The notes beneath the pieces are model-generated. The model was not told the origin of the DNA and did not search any database. It saw nothing but the letters and a program-made list of their open reading frames with translations. A DNA stretch of 57,415 nt from NCBI GenBank assembly GCA_946186925.1, contig CAMHPA010000014.1:1-57415 (forward strand), in the 5' to 3' direction. Positions 51,201-56,151 of this stretch are shown here, one piece after another. The stretch is from an uncultured Bacteroidota bacterium (GTDB lineage: Bacteria > Bacteroidota > Bacteroidia > Bacteroidales > SZUA-534). Numbering within the stretch: position 1 is the first letter of the stretch; the number at the start of each line of letters is the position of its first letter. The translations under genes were made by a program, and so were the position numbers.

Positions 51201-53960
51201 GGCAGTGAGGTTTGATGCTTCGCTAAGGTCAACAGTTGCCAGATTGTTGCAGTCGTAGAACGCTTGGCTACCAATGGTTTCAACTGATGCCGGAATTGTG
51301 ACAGAAGCTATTTTATCGCAGTCGTAGAACGCTCCGTTGCCAATGGTTGTGAGGCTTGCGCAATTGCTCAAGTCGGCGGTGGCCAAATTGTAGCAGTTGT
51401 AGAATGCATAGTCGCCAATAGTTTCAACCGATGCCGGGAAGGTTACACCAGTCAGGTTTGAGCAGTAGGCGAATGCATAGTTGCCAATGGTGGTGAGTCC
51501 GGTAGCCTTGCTCAGGTCGACTGTTTTCAGGTTGCCGTTGCTTTGGAACGCATAGTTTGCTATTTCTGTTACTTGTGCGGGAATTTCAACATCGCTGCCT
51601 TCGCCAACATATTTTACAATAATGGTCTTTTCCTGGTTGCCGTAAACAAAGTCGCCGTCAATCACGCCGTTGCGGGCCATTGCGCCCCATTTGTCGGTTG
51701 CTGAGCCGGCGCTGCCGTTGTACAGAAGGTTTTTAACACCGTTTGCAAAGGCACTGCTGCCAATCGAGGTAACCGATGCGGGAACGGTAAGCTCAACCAG
51801 CTTGCCGCAATAGTTGAAAGCTTCTCCGTTAATGGTTTCAAGACCGTCGGGGAGTGTTACTTCAGCCAGATTGTCGCAGCTGTAGAAAGCCTGAGTGCTA
51901 ATGGTTTTGAAGGCAGTGGCGTCGCTTAGGTCAATGGCTTCAATCTTATCGCAGTCGAAGAAAGTCTGGTATCCAATGGTTGTCAAGGCCGCGGCGTTGC
52001 TAAAGTCAACGCTTGCCAGATTAGAGCAGCTGTAGAACGCATCTTGTCCTATGGTTTCAACCGCCGCCGGAATTGTGACAGAAGTTATCTTATCGCAGTT
52101 GTAGAACGAATAAGAGCCAATGGTTGTGAGGGCATCGGCGTTGCTAAAGTCAACAGTTGCCAGATTGGAGCAGTCGTAGAACGCATATTGACCTATGGTT
52201 TCAACTGTTGCCGGAATTGTGACAGAAGTTATCTTATCGCAGTCATAGAACGCATAAGAGCCAATGGTTGTGAGGGCATCGGCGTTGCTAAAGTCAACAG
52301 TTGCCAGATCGTTGCAGCTGTAGAACGCATAAGAGCCAATGGTTTCAACTGTTGCCGGAATTGTGACAGAAGTTATCTTATCACAGTCGTAGAACGCATA
52401 GTTGCCAATGGTTGTGAGGCCGGTGGCATTGCTAAAGTCAACTGCTGTCAGCACGTCGTTGTTGCGGAATGCATCTGCTGCAATTTCTGTTACAGTGGCA
52501 GGAATCTCAACTGAGGCGTCGCTGCCAGAGTATTTCTTAAGAATGGTTTTTGCTTGGTTGCCGTAAATATAGTCGCCGTCAATTACACCGTTGCGCACCA
52601 TTGCGCCCCAGGTGTCGGTTTCAGAACCGGCGTTGCCAGTGTAAAGAAGGTTTTTAGTGTTTGCAAAAGCGTTGCTGCCAATTGAGGTAACCGATTCGGG
52701 AACGGAAATCTCAGTCAATTTGAGGCAGTAGTAGAATGCTTCACTGCCAATGGTTTCAAGACCGTCGGGAAGTGTTACTTCTGCAAGGTTTTCGCAGTTG
52801 GCGAACGCTTGATAGTCAATGGTTTTGAGGGCGGTGGCGCCGCTTAGGTCAATGGCTTCAATCTTGTCGCAGTTGTGGAACGCTCTGGAGCCAATGGTTG
52901 TTAAGGCCGAGGCGCTGCTAAAGTCAATAGTTTCCAAATTGTCGCAGCCGTTGAACGCATATTCGTCAATAGTTGTGAGGCCGGTGGCGTTGCTAAAGTC
53001 AACTGCTGTCAAGTTGTCGTTGTTGTCGAACGCATTTCCGGCAATTTCAGTTACAGTGGCAGGAATCGCAACAGTGGCGGCGCTGCCAGCGTATTTTTTA
53101 AGGATGGTCTTGGCTTGGTCGCCGTAGATAAAGTCGCCGTCAAGCACACCGTTGCGCACCATTGCGCCCCATTTGTCGGTTGCCGAGCCGGCGCTGCCAT
53201 TGTAAACAAGGTTTGAAACACCGTTTGCAAAAGCGTTGGTGCCAATTGAGGTAACGTTGTCAGGCAATGATATTTCTGCCAGATTGCTGCACCCGTAGAA
53301 CGCCTGGTTGCCAATTGTTGTGAGGTTTGTGGCCGCGGTAAAGTCAACATCGGTAAGAGAGCTGTACTTAAACGCGTTGGCTTTAATGGTAACAACCGTC
53401 GATGGTATGGCTGCTGTGGTGCCAGTGCCAATGTAACCTCTCAAGATGGTCTTTTCTTCGTCATCGTAAGCAAAATTACCATCGTTCGGGTAATCCGCCT
53501 CTACTACAGTGACATTCAAGTCAAATCCGGAGCTATAAACAGAACCGTCGGATGTAAACTTGATTGTTAATTGTCTGTCGCTGCTCGCGAAATCAAATGA
53601 CGAGTTAGTGCCGCTTTCTTTAGTGAGTTGCGTGCCCGTTAGGTCACCATCGTACACGTACACAAAGTCGTAATTACCTTCGGTGTTTATCGAGCCGCTC
53701 AGTTCTAATGTTGCTGATGCTGGGGCTATAAACACTATGCTGCCATTGCAATTGGCACCATAGTTGCTTTTGGGGCCACCGTGGTCGTACACCTTTATCG
53801 TGTAGCCGTAGGCTTCCTCTGTAAGGTTAACTTCAGCGTTGCCGTTACTTGGTACCAGCACGTATGGGTTACCTTCCCCGTCGGTTTGTATCTCCATCTG
53901 TGCTTGGGCATAAGCCACCCCAAACACGAGACACAACAGAATAGATAATAATCTCTTCAT
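36045..53960 (-). CDS. Giant (5971-residue) secreted BspA-type LRR and B-repeat protein with T9SS tail
   Basis: One uninterrupted frame encodes about 5971 residues. Order: signal peptide (MKRLLSILLCLVFGVAYAQA); a CUB-like module (about 30-150, with YDFVYVYDGD and SSDRQLTIKFTSDGS); about 4,700 residues of BspA-type LRR_5 repeats, mostly 23-25 residues, alternating 'ItsVtIPatVetIGsYAFydCd' and 'LatvDfSnAtaLttIGsyAF'. At intervals come linkers: eleven of WGA...RNG..DGDFvYad type, six of W.l.dG.LTv....YPW type and several of NPYlvLvkA.s type. Then about 15 InlB-B-like repeats (about 4850-5895; ENGTVTGTG ... GYkFvrWSDG.teNPRt) and a sorting tail (about 5898-5971, ending YIVKTGNTAKRVMIQ). It should be exported by the T9SS and displayed at the surface as an adhesin; the partner is unknown. 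An internal tandem duplication and recent local duplications are described separately. The opposite strand is open over long spans, which I attribute to repeat composition. Confidence 0.93.
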   Translation of the reverse strand: MKRLLSILLCLVFGVAYAQAQMEIQTDGEGNPYVLVPSNGNAEVNLTEEAYGYTIKVYDHGGPKSNYGANCNGSIVFIAPASATLELSGSINTEGNYDFVYVYDGDLTGTQLTKESGTNSSFDFASSDRQLTIKFTSDGSVYSSGFDLNVTVVEADYPNDGNFAYDDEEKTILRGYIGTGTTAAIPSTVVTIKANAFKYSSLTDVDFTAATNLTTIGNQAFYGCSNLAEISLPDNVTSIGTNAFANGVSNLVYNGSAGSATDKWGAMVRNGVLDGDFIYGDQAKTILKKYAGSAATVAIPATVTEIAGNAFDNNDNLTAVDFSNATGLTTIDEYAFNGCDNLETIDFSSASALTTIGSRAFHNCDKIEAIDLSGATALKTIDYQAFANCENLAEVTLPDGLETIGSEAFYYCLKLTEISVPESVTSIGSNAFANTKNLLYTGNAGSETDTWGAMVRNGVIDGDYIYGNQAKTILKKYSGSDASVEIPATVTEIAADAFRNNDVLTAVDFSNATGLTTIGNYAFYDCDKITSVTIPATVETIGSYAFYSCNDLATVDFSNADALTTIGSYAFYDCDKITSVTIPATVETIGQYAFYDCSNLATVDFSNADALTTIGSYSFYNCDKITSVTIPAAVETIGQDAFYSCSNLASVDFSNAAALTTIGYQTFFDCDKIEAIDLSDATAFKTISTQAFYSCDNLAEVTLPDGLETINGEAFNYCGKLVELTVPASVTSIGSSAFANGVKNLLYNGSAGSATDKWGAMARNGVIDGDFVYGNQEKTIIVKYVGEGSDVEIPAQVTEIANYAFQSNGNLKTVDLSKATGLTTIGNYAFAYCSNLTGVTFPASVETIGDYAFYNCYNLATADLSNCASLTTIGNGAFYDCDKIASVTIPASVETIGSQAFYDCNNLATVDLSEASNLTAISSETFRGCTSMTEITIPESVVTIGEYAFYNCENLATADFSGASSLTTIGNQAFYNCKKLEGIVVPASLKTIGYYSFGNCQKLASVDFSNATALENIDSYAFRYCVSLADVNLNNATSLTIIRGFAFQGCRNMTSLDFSGATALKTIGEYSFSECDNLVCSLTVPDGVTSIYDDAFSGIKNIAYNGTYGNASSTWGALTRNGYIDGNFVYADEGKTQLTGCLAKQGTVEIPATVETIGNNAFDRCRNLTVTIPADNALTSISASAFNGVALVTNNSDFTSGNPWGAINYNATTDSDGFVYADEDKTQLTGYIGNATSIVIPSTVTSIGDNVFRGSNITAIDLSQATGLESIGSYTFYNCNNLTSITIPASVISIGSYAFNECNNISFNFEGASGSISLGSSWSSSNRPMKWLCNAWDLTDGVLTVYEDITYNSGSNYPWSGLRSQITSVVFTNGVTTVGNYAFRDCDNLSSVDFSQTTGLTTIGYYAFYSSDKLAAATIPATVETIGEYAFADCFAMADLDLSQATSLKSFGQYAFQNCDNITRVVIPAGVTSYGYYAFNSCDKLQAILCEAESSNGISLSYAWNDWKPTGWDYTNWELSADSVLTVKKEYSFNNNIDYKWSGVRNLIKSIEFTSNVTSIGYQAFYDYDYLTEFAIPSTIESIGYQAFGNCDNLETVDFSNATALTTIGSYAFSSCSNLTDADLSPATSLISIGQNAFEYDYNIVSLDVPDGVATIGSNAFLRVKNINYYGYAGSETDTWGALCRNGITDGDFIYKDEAKTIVAGYIGNGGNVTIPAKVVAIGSYAFRNCDSLKIVNLPASLTKIGESAFYDCDYLTAVTIPATVSDISNNAFESCDRLASADLSQATGLNYISSNLFKNCYALANVSLPEQITAINSNAFYNCDSLTSVAIPENVTSIGSNAFYDCQKLANVDMNQAESLTTIGDYAFYNCDSLKAIAIPAKVTSIGSDAFDSCDKLATVDLSQAAALTTIGSYAFQYCNSLEAIVIPEKVTQISQRAFQNCHKLATVDMSQAASLTTIGDYAFRDCDSLRTLAIPAKVTSLGQYMVQSCDSLSTIDLSQATSLTSIRDRAFYDCNNLRSVTIPASVISINDYAFYECDKLESVDCSEGSKLQYIYAYAFNSEYKLKSVDLSNATSLISISDNAFANCTELETVMVPDAYFRVYANSFSNCPNLQYTEENGFKYLGNDQNNYVILMEATSNDVSASTVNSNVKAVRIGAFSNCTNYVTEENGAYYLGNDDNPYVVLAKAASTSITECEVNEDTKVIAPYAFSSCSSLTTVSIPETVTSIGYYAFYNTNSNLAINTPATARLAGWDENWNPNGRKVNWGVGKWSVDENGTLTITDCFDLTDYSAYPWYEKRSQIKKVVFEEGVSCVGYYAFYNYYSNLTEVVLPSTIETIGRQAFYNCYNAEGFDFSSLTNLAYIGDYAFYNCDKLAKADLSNTNVTSLGSYSFYDCAALEEVNFPETLETIGDYAFYNCDKLAKADLSSTNVTSLGSYSFYDCAALEEAKFPATLETIGQQAFYNCNKLTAADLSNTNVTSIAYRTFYNCDGLNEVKLPATLETIGSEAFSYCDKIETADLSNTKLTSIPSNAFYDCNALTEVKFPATLETIDDYAFYDCDKLAAINLAQATTIKRIGSYAFWNCYNLTKVTIPESVETINSYAIYPCTEAMNVSGGLGYYGNSTNKYLYLAKAVDQQDSYTINSNTRFVGANVFTNLNTMLVSIDVPATVTSISDNAFSNVMNLIYNGPAGSETSTWGALVRNGCVDGDFVYADLAKTNLVKYTGSNAEVVIPAQVTVISNNAFQDKGLTSVDFSQATGLKNIGNGAFRNCDGLTEVAIPATVEAIGQNAFRDCDNLATVDLSQATSLASIGNTAFYSCDKLANIEFENATSLASIGQEAFRYCDLTDIVIPESIVTIGSYAFIECSKLENVDFSNATGLKTLGGYAFYNTKLSSVDLSGATALTSIGGYAFYNCDYLTNAVIDNGGTTLKTIGEYVFNECDNLVCSIDIPESVTEIGSSAFNYVKNINYTGNAGTATEKWGAITRNGYVDGDFVYADAEHKNLTGNLAATGEVEIPAGVETIGSLAFHRCNNVSATIPESVTSIAGDAFSGVANVINNSNYTSQAPWGARTYNGTVDENGFIYADANKKNLKGYCGSATDIVIPATVETISEKAFQNAAITSVDMSQTEWTFSAILKNAFENCKNLTSITIPLSVVTMQADVFKGCDNLSINCECAATQVSWNNNWNSSSRPVKWMCNAWDLEDGVLTVKQDVNFSSSSNYPWYNQRNQVTSVVFTDNVTTVGPFGFYGCNYLVDVTIPASVETIGEQAFYNCYAMANLDLSQATSLTSIGYEAFYNCDQITQVTIPASVTTVGYRIFNYCDNIQIIFCEAESSPSNWNSSWNYTYNSWSYIPTGWDCTNWSLDENGLMTVKKNYDFSNYQSYKWYPARNLITGVEFTSDVTAVGQYAFYNDYYNITNITIPATVTSVGYRAFYNSYNADNIDLSNATGLTTIGQEAFYGLSGVKNADIPDQVETIGSNAFYQIKNINYYGNAGTATEKWGALSRNGYVEDDFIFADDAMTVLVGYVGDGGSIEIPATTVTIGEGAFSNCTNITSVSIPASVVTIGYEAFNGCSSLATLDLSKAASLTTIGSSAFSSTNIEAVTIPATVTEIGNYAFAYNENLASADLSKATALTDINSGMFESCYNLTNVKVPATITYIGDNAFSGCQSLPNAVIPENVTYIGDNAFSDCDALTSVTIPAKVSQIGSYAFAYCDNLATVDMSKATGITTISSCLFYSCPSLTKATLPAKITAIGNYAFNQCTSLPKITIPETVTSIGSYAFNSCESLTSVNIPSGITAISSYTFQYCYSLPSVTIPANVTSIGSNAFHNCDALTTVTIPSKVTEIGNSAFSYCDNLATVDFSNATSLTSIYSNAFEYNPKLTAADLSKATSLTTINNYAFRNCDALTTVSIPGKVTSIPYYGFYDCDALETVDLSKATSLTTIGDRAFYSCDKLKSADMSNTSLVNINSEAFSYCSNLESVSIPESVVRVYSNTFYECNKLTYTEEDGFKYLGNDDNNYVVLMAATNSNVNAAKANSNVKTVANFGNTISWSNFKTTENGAYYVGNNENPYLILVKATSTGISGCTINENTEIIAPWAFYNCSSFTTIEIPESVKNIGYYAFSNTNGSLAITTYESSRPATWDESWNPNNRKVNWGKDKWEIVDGVLTIKDCFDMTSSSAYPWYAQRNSITKVVFEEGVSCIGRYAFADNYYPYLTEVVVPSTLETIADNAFQNCYSLKNLDLSNATNLTSVGYRAFYYCYNWEDADFSNLTSLATVGNEAFRNCDKIAVADLCNTSVTSLGNHTFYDCDYLTEVYLPATLESIGESAFNSCDRLATADLSNCTNLKSIGNYAFRYNYQLANIDFSNLSSLETIGQDAFHQCYKLDNVDLSNTKLTNIGYESFRDCDAMTSVVLPATLKTINEYAFYSCDRLTEVAIPASVETIGNYAFRYNYALPTVDMSNAKNLKHIGDFAFADNSSMTEFTIPATVESIGNYAFNNCSSLQYTEQNGLGYLGNSKNQYLYLGKVTDTELTGYSINSKTKLIGSYAFQGCPVSSIDVPKTVTSIAENAFSGLLNINYNGTAGTATSTWGATARNAVIDRDFIYADAQKTIIVKYIGNGGDVVIPATVKVISSNAFSDCQTLTSVDFSLATGLTYIGDNAFYNCQNLISADFSQCAALTSIGSYAFYKSNLAEVTIPASVTSIGNNAFQDCHALTTVDMSQNTGLTSLNNNLFNNCNHLQDFRWPANVTTINNYAFYNCDSLKVVNIPSSVTRIYGYAFESCDSLKVITLRRYVDFVDYGMLTYNYKATIYCEAPAIPGNWNSSWNYNYSNYLPYVLGCKVIEGMPSYEGTVEIDGENYAFRDAEGALWFLPDATDATATITAVPAEYYHFVKWRNSESTENPLTINVTESARFAALYEGDICTVDAIAENGTVTGTGEYPYKSQATLEAIANEHYHFVGWEDGVETAIRKVRVKGDMVLTALFEIDEHLITATADNNGTVAGAGKTYKWGSKATLTVRPATGYHFVNWLDDPQATATRTVEVLGDASYEAHTEINVYAVTAETENSTITATPEGGVASAAIASGKLGDYNHGTNVTFEATPAAGYSFVRWSDGITANPRTIAVSNDLTLTAICSDKPVYKVKLSAINGSATGAGTYYQGEKVTLRATANSGYRFVKWSDDVTDAERTVIISKDLNLVATFKILSYDVTLAASGNNGTVTGGGTFEFDTEITLTATAKTGYKFTRWSDGNTENPRAFKVTEDVELTAEFEILTFNVIAKAGKGGTVTGGGTYNYGANATLEAIPNAGYHFVEWSDGKTENPRTISNITEDFTFTATFSDKVECTVAANGQNGTVEGTGVYFAGETATLKAVGNEGFKFFCWSDGVTANPRRVKVASDTTLTAQFIDSNLGIFTVEASANNGTVEGKTGIVVEGTSVTLTAVPAEGYNFLRWSNGSNNATLTFTVSEDVTLTATCTDKEICTVSATGQNGTFTGTGIFAAGESTTINAVGNNGYKFLRWTDGSMENPRRVIVNGNIALTAQFTAESNGIFTIEATADNGTVEGTGIFAAGESVTLTPVANEGFKFARWSDGSYTAVRTFTVSENVSLTAKFIAADKGIFTVSASGENGTVAGTGTFIEGEKTTLNPVGNEGFKFARWSDGIYEAQRKLVVTSDTTFTAEFINKNLGIYTVSASGRNGKFTGTGTFIEGESTTVEAIANDGYKFVCWSDGSTNSVRTFTVTENVKLKAVFTKAENEVFTVKIEAANGTVEGTGIFAEGDRIKLSAIANNGYKFLRWSDGSRDSVRTFTVSADLLNLNVEFTKATNGIYTLFVSAGSDGQVTGSGIYASDETVTITATANDGYHFAGWSDGNTENPRKLNLSSDLTLRALFEADSQTAIDETEAASVNIYAYGNTVVVENATDDIFVFDAMGQMIDRVAANADITEIRVEGQGIYIVKTGNTAKRVMIQ
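36270..39440 (-). repeat. About 15 InlB-B-like repeats in the giant gene
   Basis: Units of about 65-70 residues share '..NGTV.GtG.f..Ge..tL.a..n.Gy.F.rWSDG...npR...v..d..ltA.F'. Copies in the last third (36450-37320) are closest to each other. This resembles the divergent InlB B-repeat family seen in bacterial surface stalks. Confidence 0.88.
40179..45863 (-). repeat. Second copy of a 5.6-kb internal duplication
   Basis: This copy runs from the W of the WGA linker at 45864 to the next one at 40179. It repeats the same order of linker types as the copy at 45864-51689. Anchor Trp codons pair at spacings of 5469-5823 bases, all multiples of three. Confidence 0.8.
45864..51689 (-). repeat. First copy of a 5.6-kb internal duplication
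   Basis: Trp-codon anchors at 51687, 50616, 50349, 49953, 49410, 48921 and 47142 have counterparts at 45864, 45012, 44751, 44352, 43869, 43452 and 41469. The linker type is the same at each pair. The next pair, 45864/40179, continues the series. Confidence 0.8.
46585..46866 (-). repeat. Two 141-bp near-identical tandem units
   Basis: Units 46585-46725 and 46726-46866 encode almost the same 47 residues (AFYNCDKLAKADLSNTNVTS and on). They differ at a handful of bases, which implies recent duplication. Confidence 0.85.
52051..52450 (-). repeat. 144-bp near-identical tandem units near the giant gene's 5' end
   Basis: Units begin at 52051, 52195 and 52339, exactly 144 bases apart. The first two are nearly identical throughout; the third diverges after about 100 bases. 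Each encodes a pair of LRR_5 repeats (48 residues). Confidence 0.88.
53496..53888 (-). other. CUB-like N-terminal module of the giant protein
   Basis: Residues about 25-155 contain CNGSIVFIAPASATLELSGS, then the CUB-type YDFVYVYDGDL and DRQLTIKFTSDGSVYSSGFD. CUB modules often mediate protein or glycan binding. This is a pattern match by eye. Confidence 0.65.
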
Positions 53961-54606
53961 TTTTAAACGTTTTTGGTTTGTAAATTTTTGTTAATTAATT
54001 TTTCAGATAATCTAAAATTCGGTTCTCGGTGGGAGTGGGGCGCTTTTGAGGTTGAACATTTGGTTTTGAGTGTTGCGCCTTAGCTTTGATGCCAAACGCC
54101 CAACATCTGCAACCTAATGCACATTCTTGAGCAATGTCCCTGTCAACTCCCTGATTTTCAAGGCGGGTCGGTGTTTCCCGCAACTGCGGCAGGGCCGCAC
54201 CGCTCATAGATGGCAGTCTTTTTCATGCGTAAGGGTTTTAAAATCAATAATATAATAACTATTCATAACATGGATTGCCGGCTAATTGCCGGTGCAAAAA
54301 GTGGCCACAAACACGCAGGCATGCGGGCTACTTTTTTTCGAGTGCATTTTACAAAAAAATCGTTCACGCAACCGGTTAAAGTAATAAACTGTAACGTTGA
54401 AAACTTATACCTTGTATGTCGCTATAATACAATCAATTATAATATAATATCAACAAATGTTAATAACTTTGTTAACAATTGTTGGCTGTTTTGCGGCGAT
54501 AAAATCGCATTTTTTATACGCAAATGTGTAAAAAATGAGTGCGAGAACCACAAAATCCATGTGTCTCGCCGCACATGTTTACAGGTGGCTGCTCGTGGGT
54601 GGCTGT
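53961..54606. other. Gap between the giant gene and mnmE
   Basis: Apart from the doubtful 70-codon frame, the gap is AT-rich on the right. It holds a plus-strand TAACTTTG at 54464-54471 with no clear gene behind it. A plus-strand frame at 54210-54632 runs into the mnmE 3' end and looks spurious. The giant gene's own promoter could not be fixed. Confidence 0.5.
53995..54207 (-). CDS. Possible 70-residue small ORF upstream of the giant gene
   Basis: The frame runs MSGAALPQLRETPTRLENQG ... CALGCRCWAFGIKAKAQHSK ... RPTPTENRILDYLKN and ends 34 bases before the giant gene's start on the same strand. It has no signal peptide and no known domain, and its composition (Arg, Cys, Pro) is unlike typical proteins here. 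I have an impression of having seen similar text near other Bacteroidales genes, which would suit a repeated element. It could be a leader ORF or only an open frame in a repeat. Confidence 0.3.
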   Translation of the reverse strand: MSGAALPQLRETPTRLENQGVDRDIAQECALGCRCWAFGIKAKAQHSKPNVQPQKRPTPTENRILDYLKN

Positions 54607-55986
54607 TTATTTGCCGATGCAGAAGTGGCTGAAGATATTCCCCAAGACCTCGTCGGGAGTGATTTCCGAGCCAAGAATTGATCCTAGATTGTCGATAACA
54701 TCGTGAATGTCAATGGCCAGAAGGTCGGTTTCGGTGTTGTTGCGCAGCTTGTCGGAGGCGCGGCCCAAAGCCTCGCGGGCGAGCAGAAGAGCGTTGTAGT
54801 GGCGGGCGTTGGTAATAATCACATCGTCGGTGTTCTGCTGGCGCATTTTACTGGTTAGCAGAGCAATAAGGCTGTCGATATTTCCGTTTTTGGCTGAAAT
54901 AGATACCTGCCCAAGCAGTTTCGGGCTGCTAATTGCCGGCTGATTGGCGCTGTGGATGTCGCACTTGTTCAGCACCACAATCAGTGAGGCGTCGTCGGCC
55001 ATTCGGGCTTCAATCTCGCCAAGCGAAGCGGTGATTTTCGCGGCCGAGTCGGCGGCATCGAACATCGCAATCACAATGGCGGCGCGGCTAATCTTCTCAA
55101 AGGTCTTCTCAATGCCCAGATTCTCAATGGTGTCGGTCGTCTGGCGGATGCCGGCGGTGTCGATGAACCGGTAGGTTACGCCGTCGATGTTGATGGTGTC
55201 CTCAATGGCGTCGCGGGTGGTGCCGGCAATGTCGCTCACAATGGCGCGGTCTTCCTTCAGAATGGCGTTCAGCAGAGTGGATTTTCCCACATTCGGCTCA
55301 CCGATAATGGCCACCGGCACACCGTTTTTGATAGCGTTGCCCAGTGTAAACGATTTAATGAGCCGGTCGATTTCCACACCTATATTATATAGAAGGGCGC
55401 GCAGTTGCGAGCGGTCGGCAAACTCAACGTCCTCCTCGCTGAAGTCGAGTTCAAGTTCAACCAGCGATATGGTTTTCAGCAGCTCGTCGCGAAGGTGCGC
55501 CAGTTCGGTCGATATGCCGCCGCGCATCTGGTTCAGCGCCACCCGGTGCGAAGCGGCGCCGGTCGAGGCAATCAGGTCGGCCACGGCTTCGGCCTGCGAC
55601 AGGTCCATTTTGCCGTTCAGAAAGGCGCGTTGGGTGAACTCGCCCGGGGCGGCCATTCGAGCGCCGTTGGCAATGAGCGTTTGCAGAATCTGCTGTTGGA
55701 TGTAGGTTGAGCCGTGGCAGCCAATCTCAACAATGTCGTCGCCGGTGTAGGAGTGGGGGGCGCGGAAAACGGTCAGCAGCACCTCGTCGATGGGCGCGCC
55801 GTTGTTGCTGATGGTTCCGAGCACGGCGGTGTGCGACGGTTGGCTGTCGATGTCGAAATTGTGCCGCCGCGCACTGAAAACTTTTTTTGCTATGGCCGTA
55901 GCCTGCGGCCCGCTAAGCCTTACAATTGCTATGGCGCCGTTGCCCGCGGCTGTCGATATGGCACATATGGTGTCGGAAAAATCCAT
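54607..55986 (-). CDS. mnmE: tRNA modification GTPase MnmE
   Basis: The 459-residue product works with MnmG to add carboxymethylaminomethyl groups to U34 of certain tRNAs, using a folate carrier. The N-terminal folate-binding domain (1-120: DTICAISTAAGNGAIAIVRLSG, then ...GCHGSTYIQQQIL) is followed by a helical domain interrupted by the Ras-like G domain: G1 GEPNVGKSTLLN (229-240), G2 IAGTTRDAIED, G3 DTAGIR (276-281) and G4 LNKCDI. The C-terminal FCIGK supplies the conserved Cys. It is divergent from kdsA. Confidence 0.98.
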   Translation of the reverse strand: MDFSDTICAISTAAGNGAIAIVRLSGPQATAIAKKVFSARRHNFDIDSQPSHTAVLGTISNNGAPIDEVLLTVFRAPHSYTGDDIVEIGCHGSTYIQQQILQTLIANGARMAAPGEFTQRAFLNGKMDLSQAEAVADLIASTGAASHRVALNQMRGGISTELAHLRDELLKTISLVELELDFSEEDVEFADRSQLRALLYNIGVEIDRLIKSFTLGNAIKNGVPVAIIGEPNVGKSTLLNAILKEDRAIVSDIAGTTRDAIEDTINIDGVTYRFIDTAGIRQTTDTIENLGIEKTFEKISRAAIVIAMFDAADSAAKITASLGEIEARMADDASLIVVLNKCDIHSANQPAISSPKLLGQVSISAKNGNIDSLIALLTSKMRQQNTDDVIITNARHYNALLLAREALGRASDKLRNNTETDLLAIDIHDVIDNLGSILGSEITPDEVLGNIFSHFCIGK

Positions 55987-56002
55987 CAGTTCAAATTTTC
56001 GG

Positions 56003-56010
56003 CAAAGATA
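56003..56010 (-). promoter_or_regulatory. -7 element for mnmE
   Basis: Minus-strand TATCTTTG (56010-56003), an exact -7 match, lies 16 bases before the mnmE start codon. Confidence 0.6.
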
Positions 56011-56055
56011 GCATTTTGCAGAATTTTTGTGTTTGTGTCAGCGTCGCAATGTAGT

Positions 56056-56073
56056 GACGCGCCGTGGCACGTC
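56056..56073. repeat. Small palindrome between mnmE and kdsA
   Basis: GACGCGCC-gt-GGCACGTC is a near-perfect dyad of the 'GACGCGCCGTGGCGCGTC' type that recurs between genes in many bacteria. It sits between the two divergent promoters. Confidence 0.55.
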
Positions 56074-56124
56074 CGTCCGTCAGCGTTTGTGTCAGTGTTC
56101 AGTGTCATCGTTTCATTTTTCCCC

Positions 56125-56132
56125 TATATTTG
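56125..56132 (+). promoter_or_regulatory. -7 element for kdsA
   Basis: TATATTTG at 56125-56132, 19 bases before the ATG at 56152. A -33 box is weak. Confidence 0.55.
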
Positions 56133-56151
56133 TTTCCCAAAACAAAAGACA

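Noticed and set aside
54210-54632. A 140-codon plus-strand frame between the giant gene and mnmE.
   Set aside because: It overlaps the mnmE 3' end in antisense, has mixed low-quality composition and no family resemblance.
55714-56151. A 146-codon N-terminal extension of kdsA.
   Set aside because: It runs antisense through mnmE's 5' end and across both promoters. KdsA is complete from 56152.
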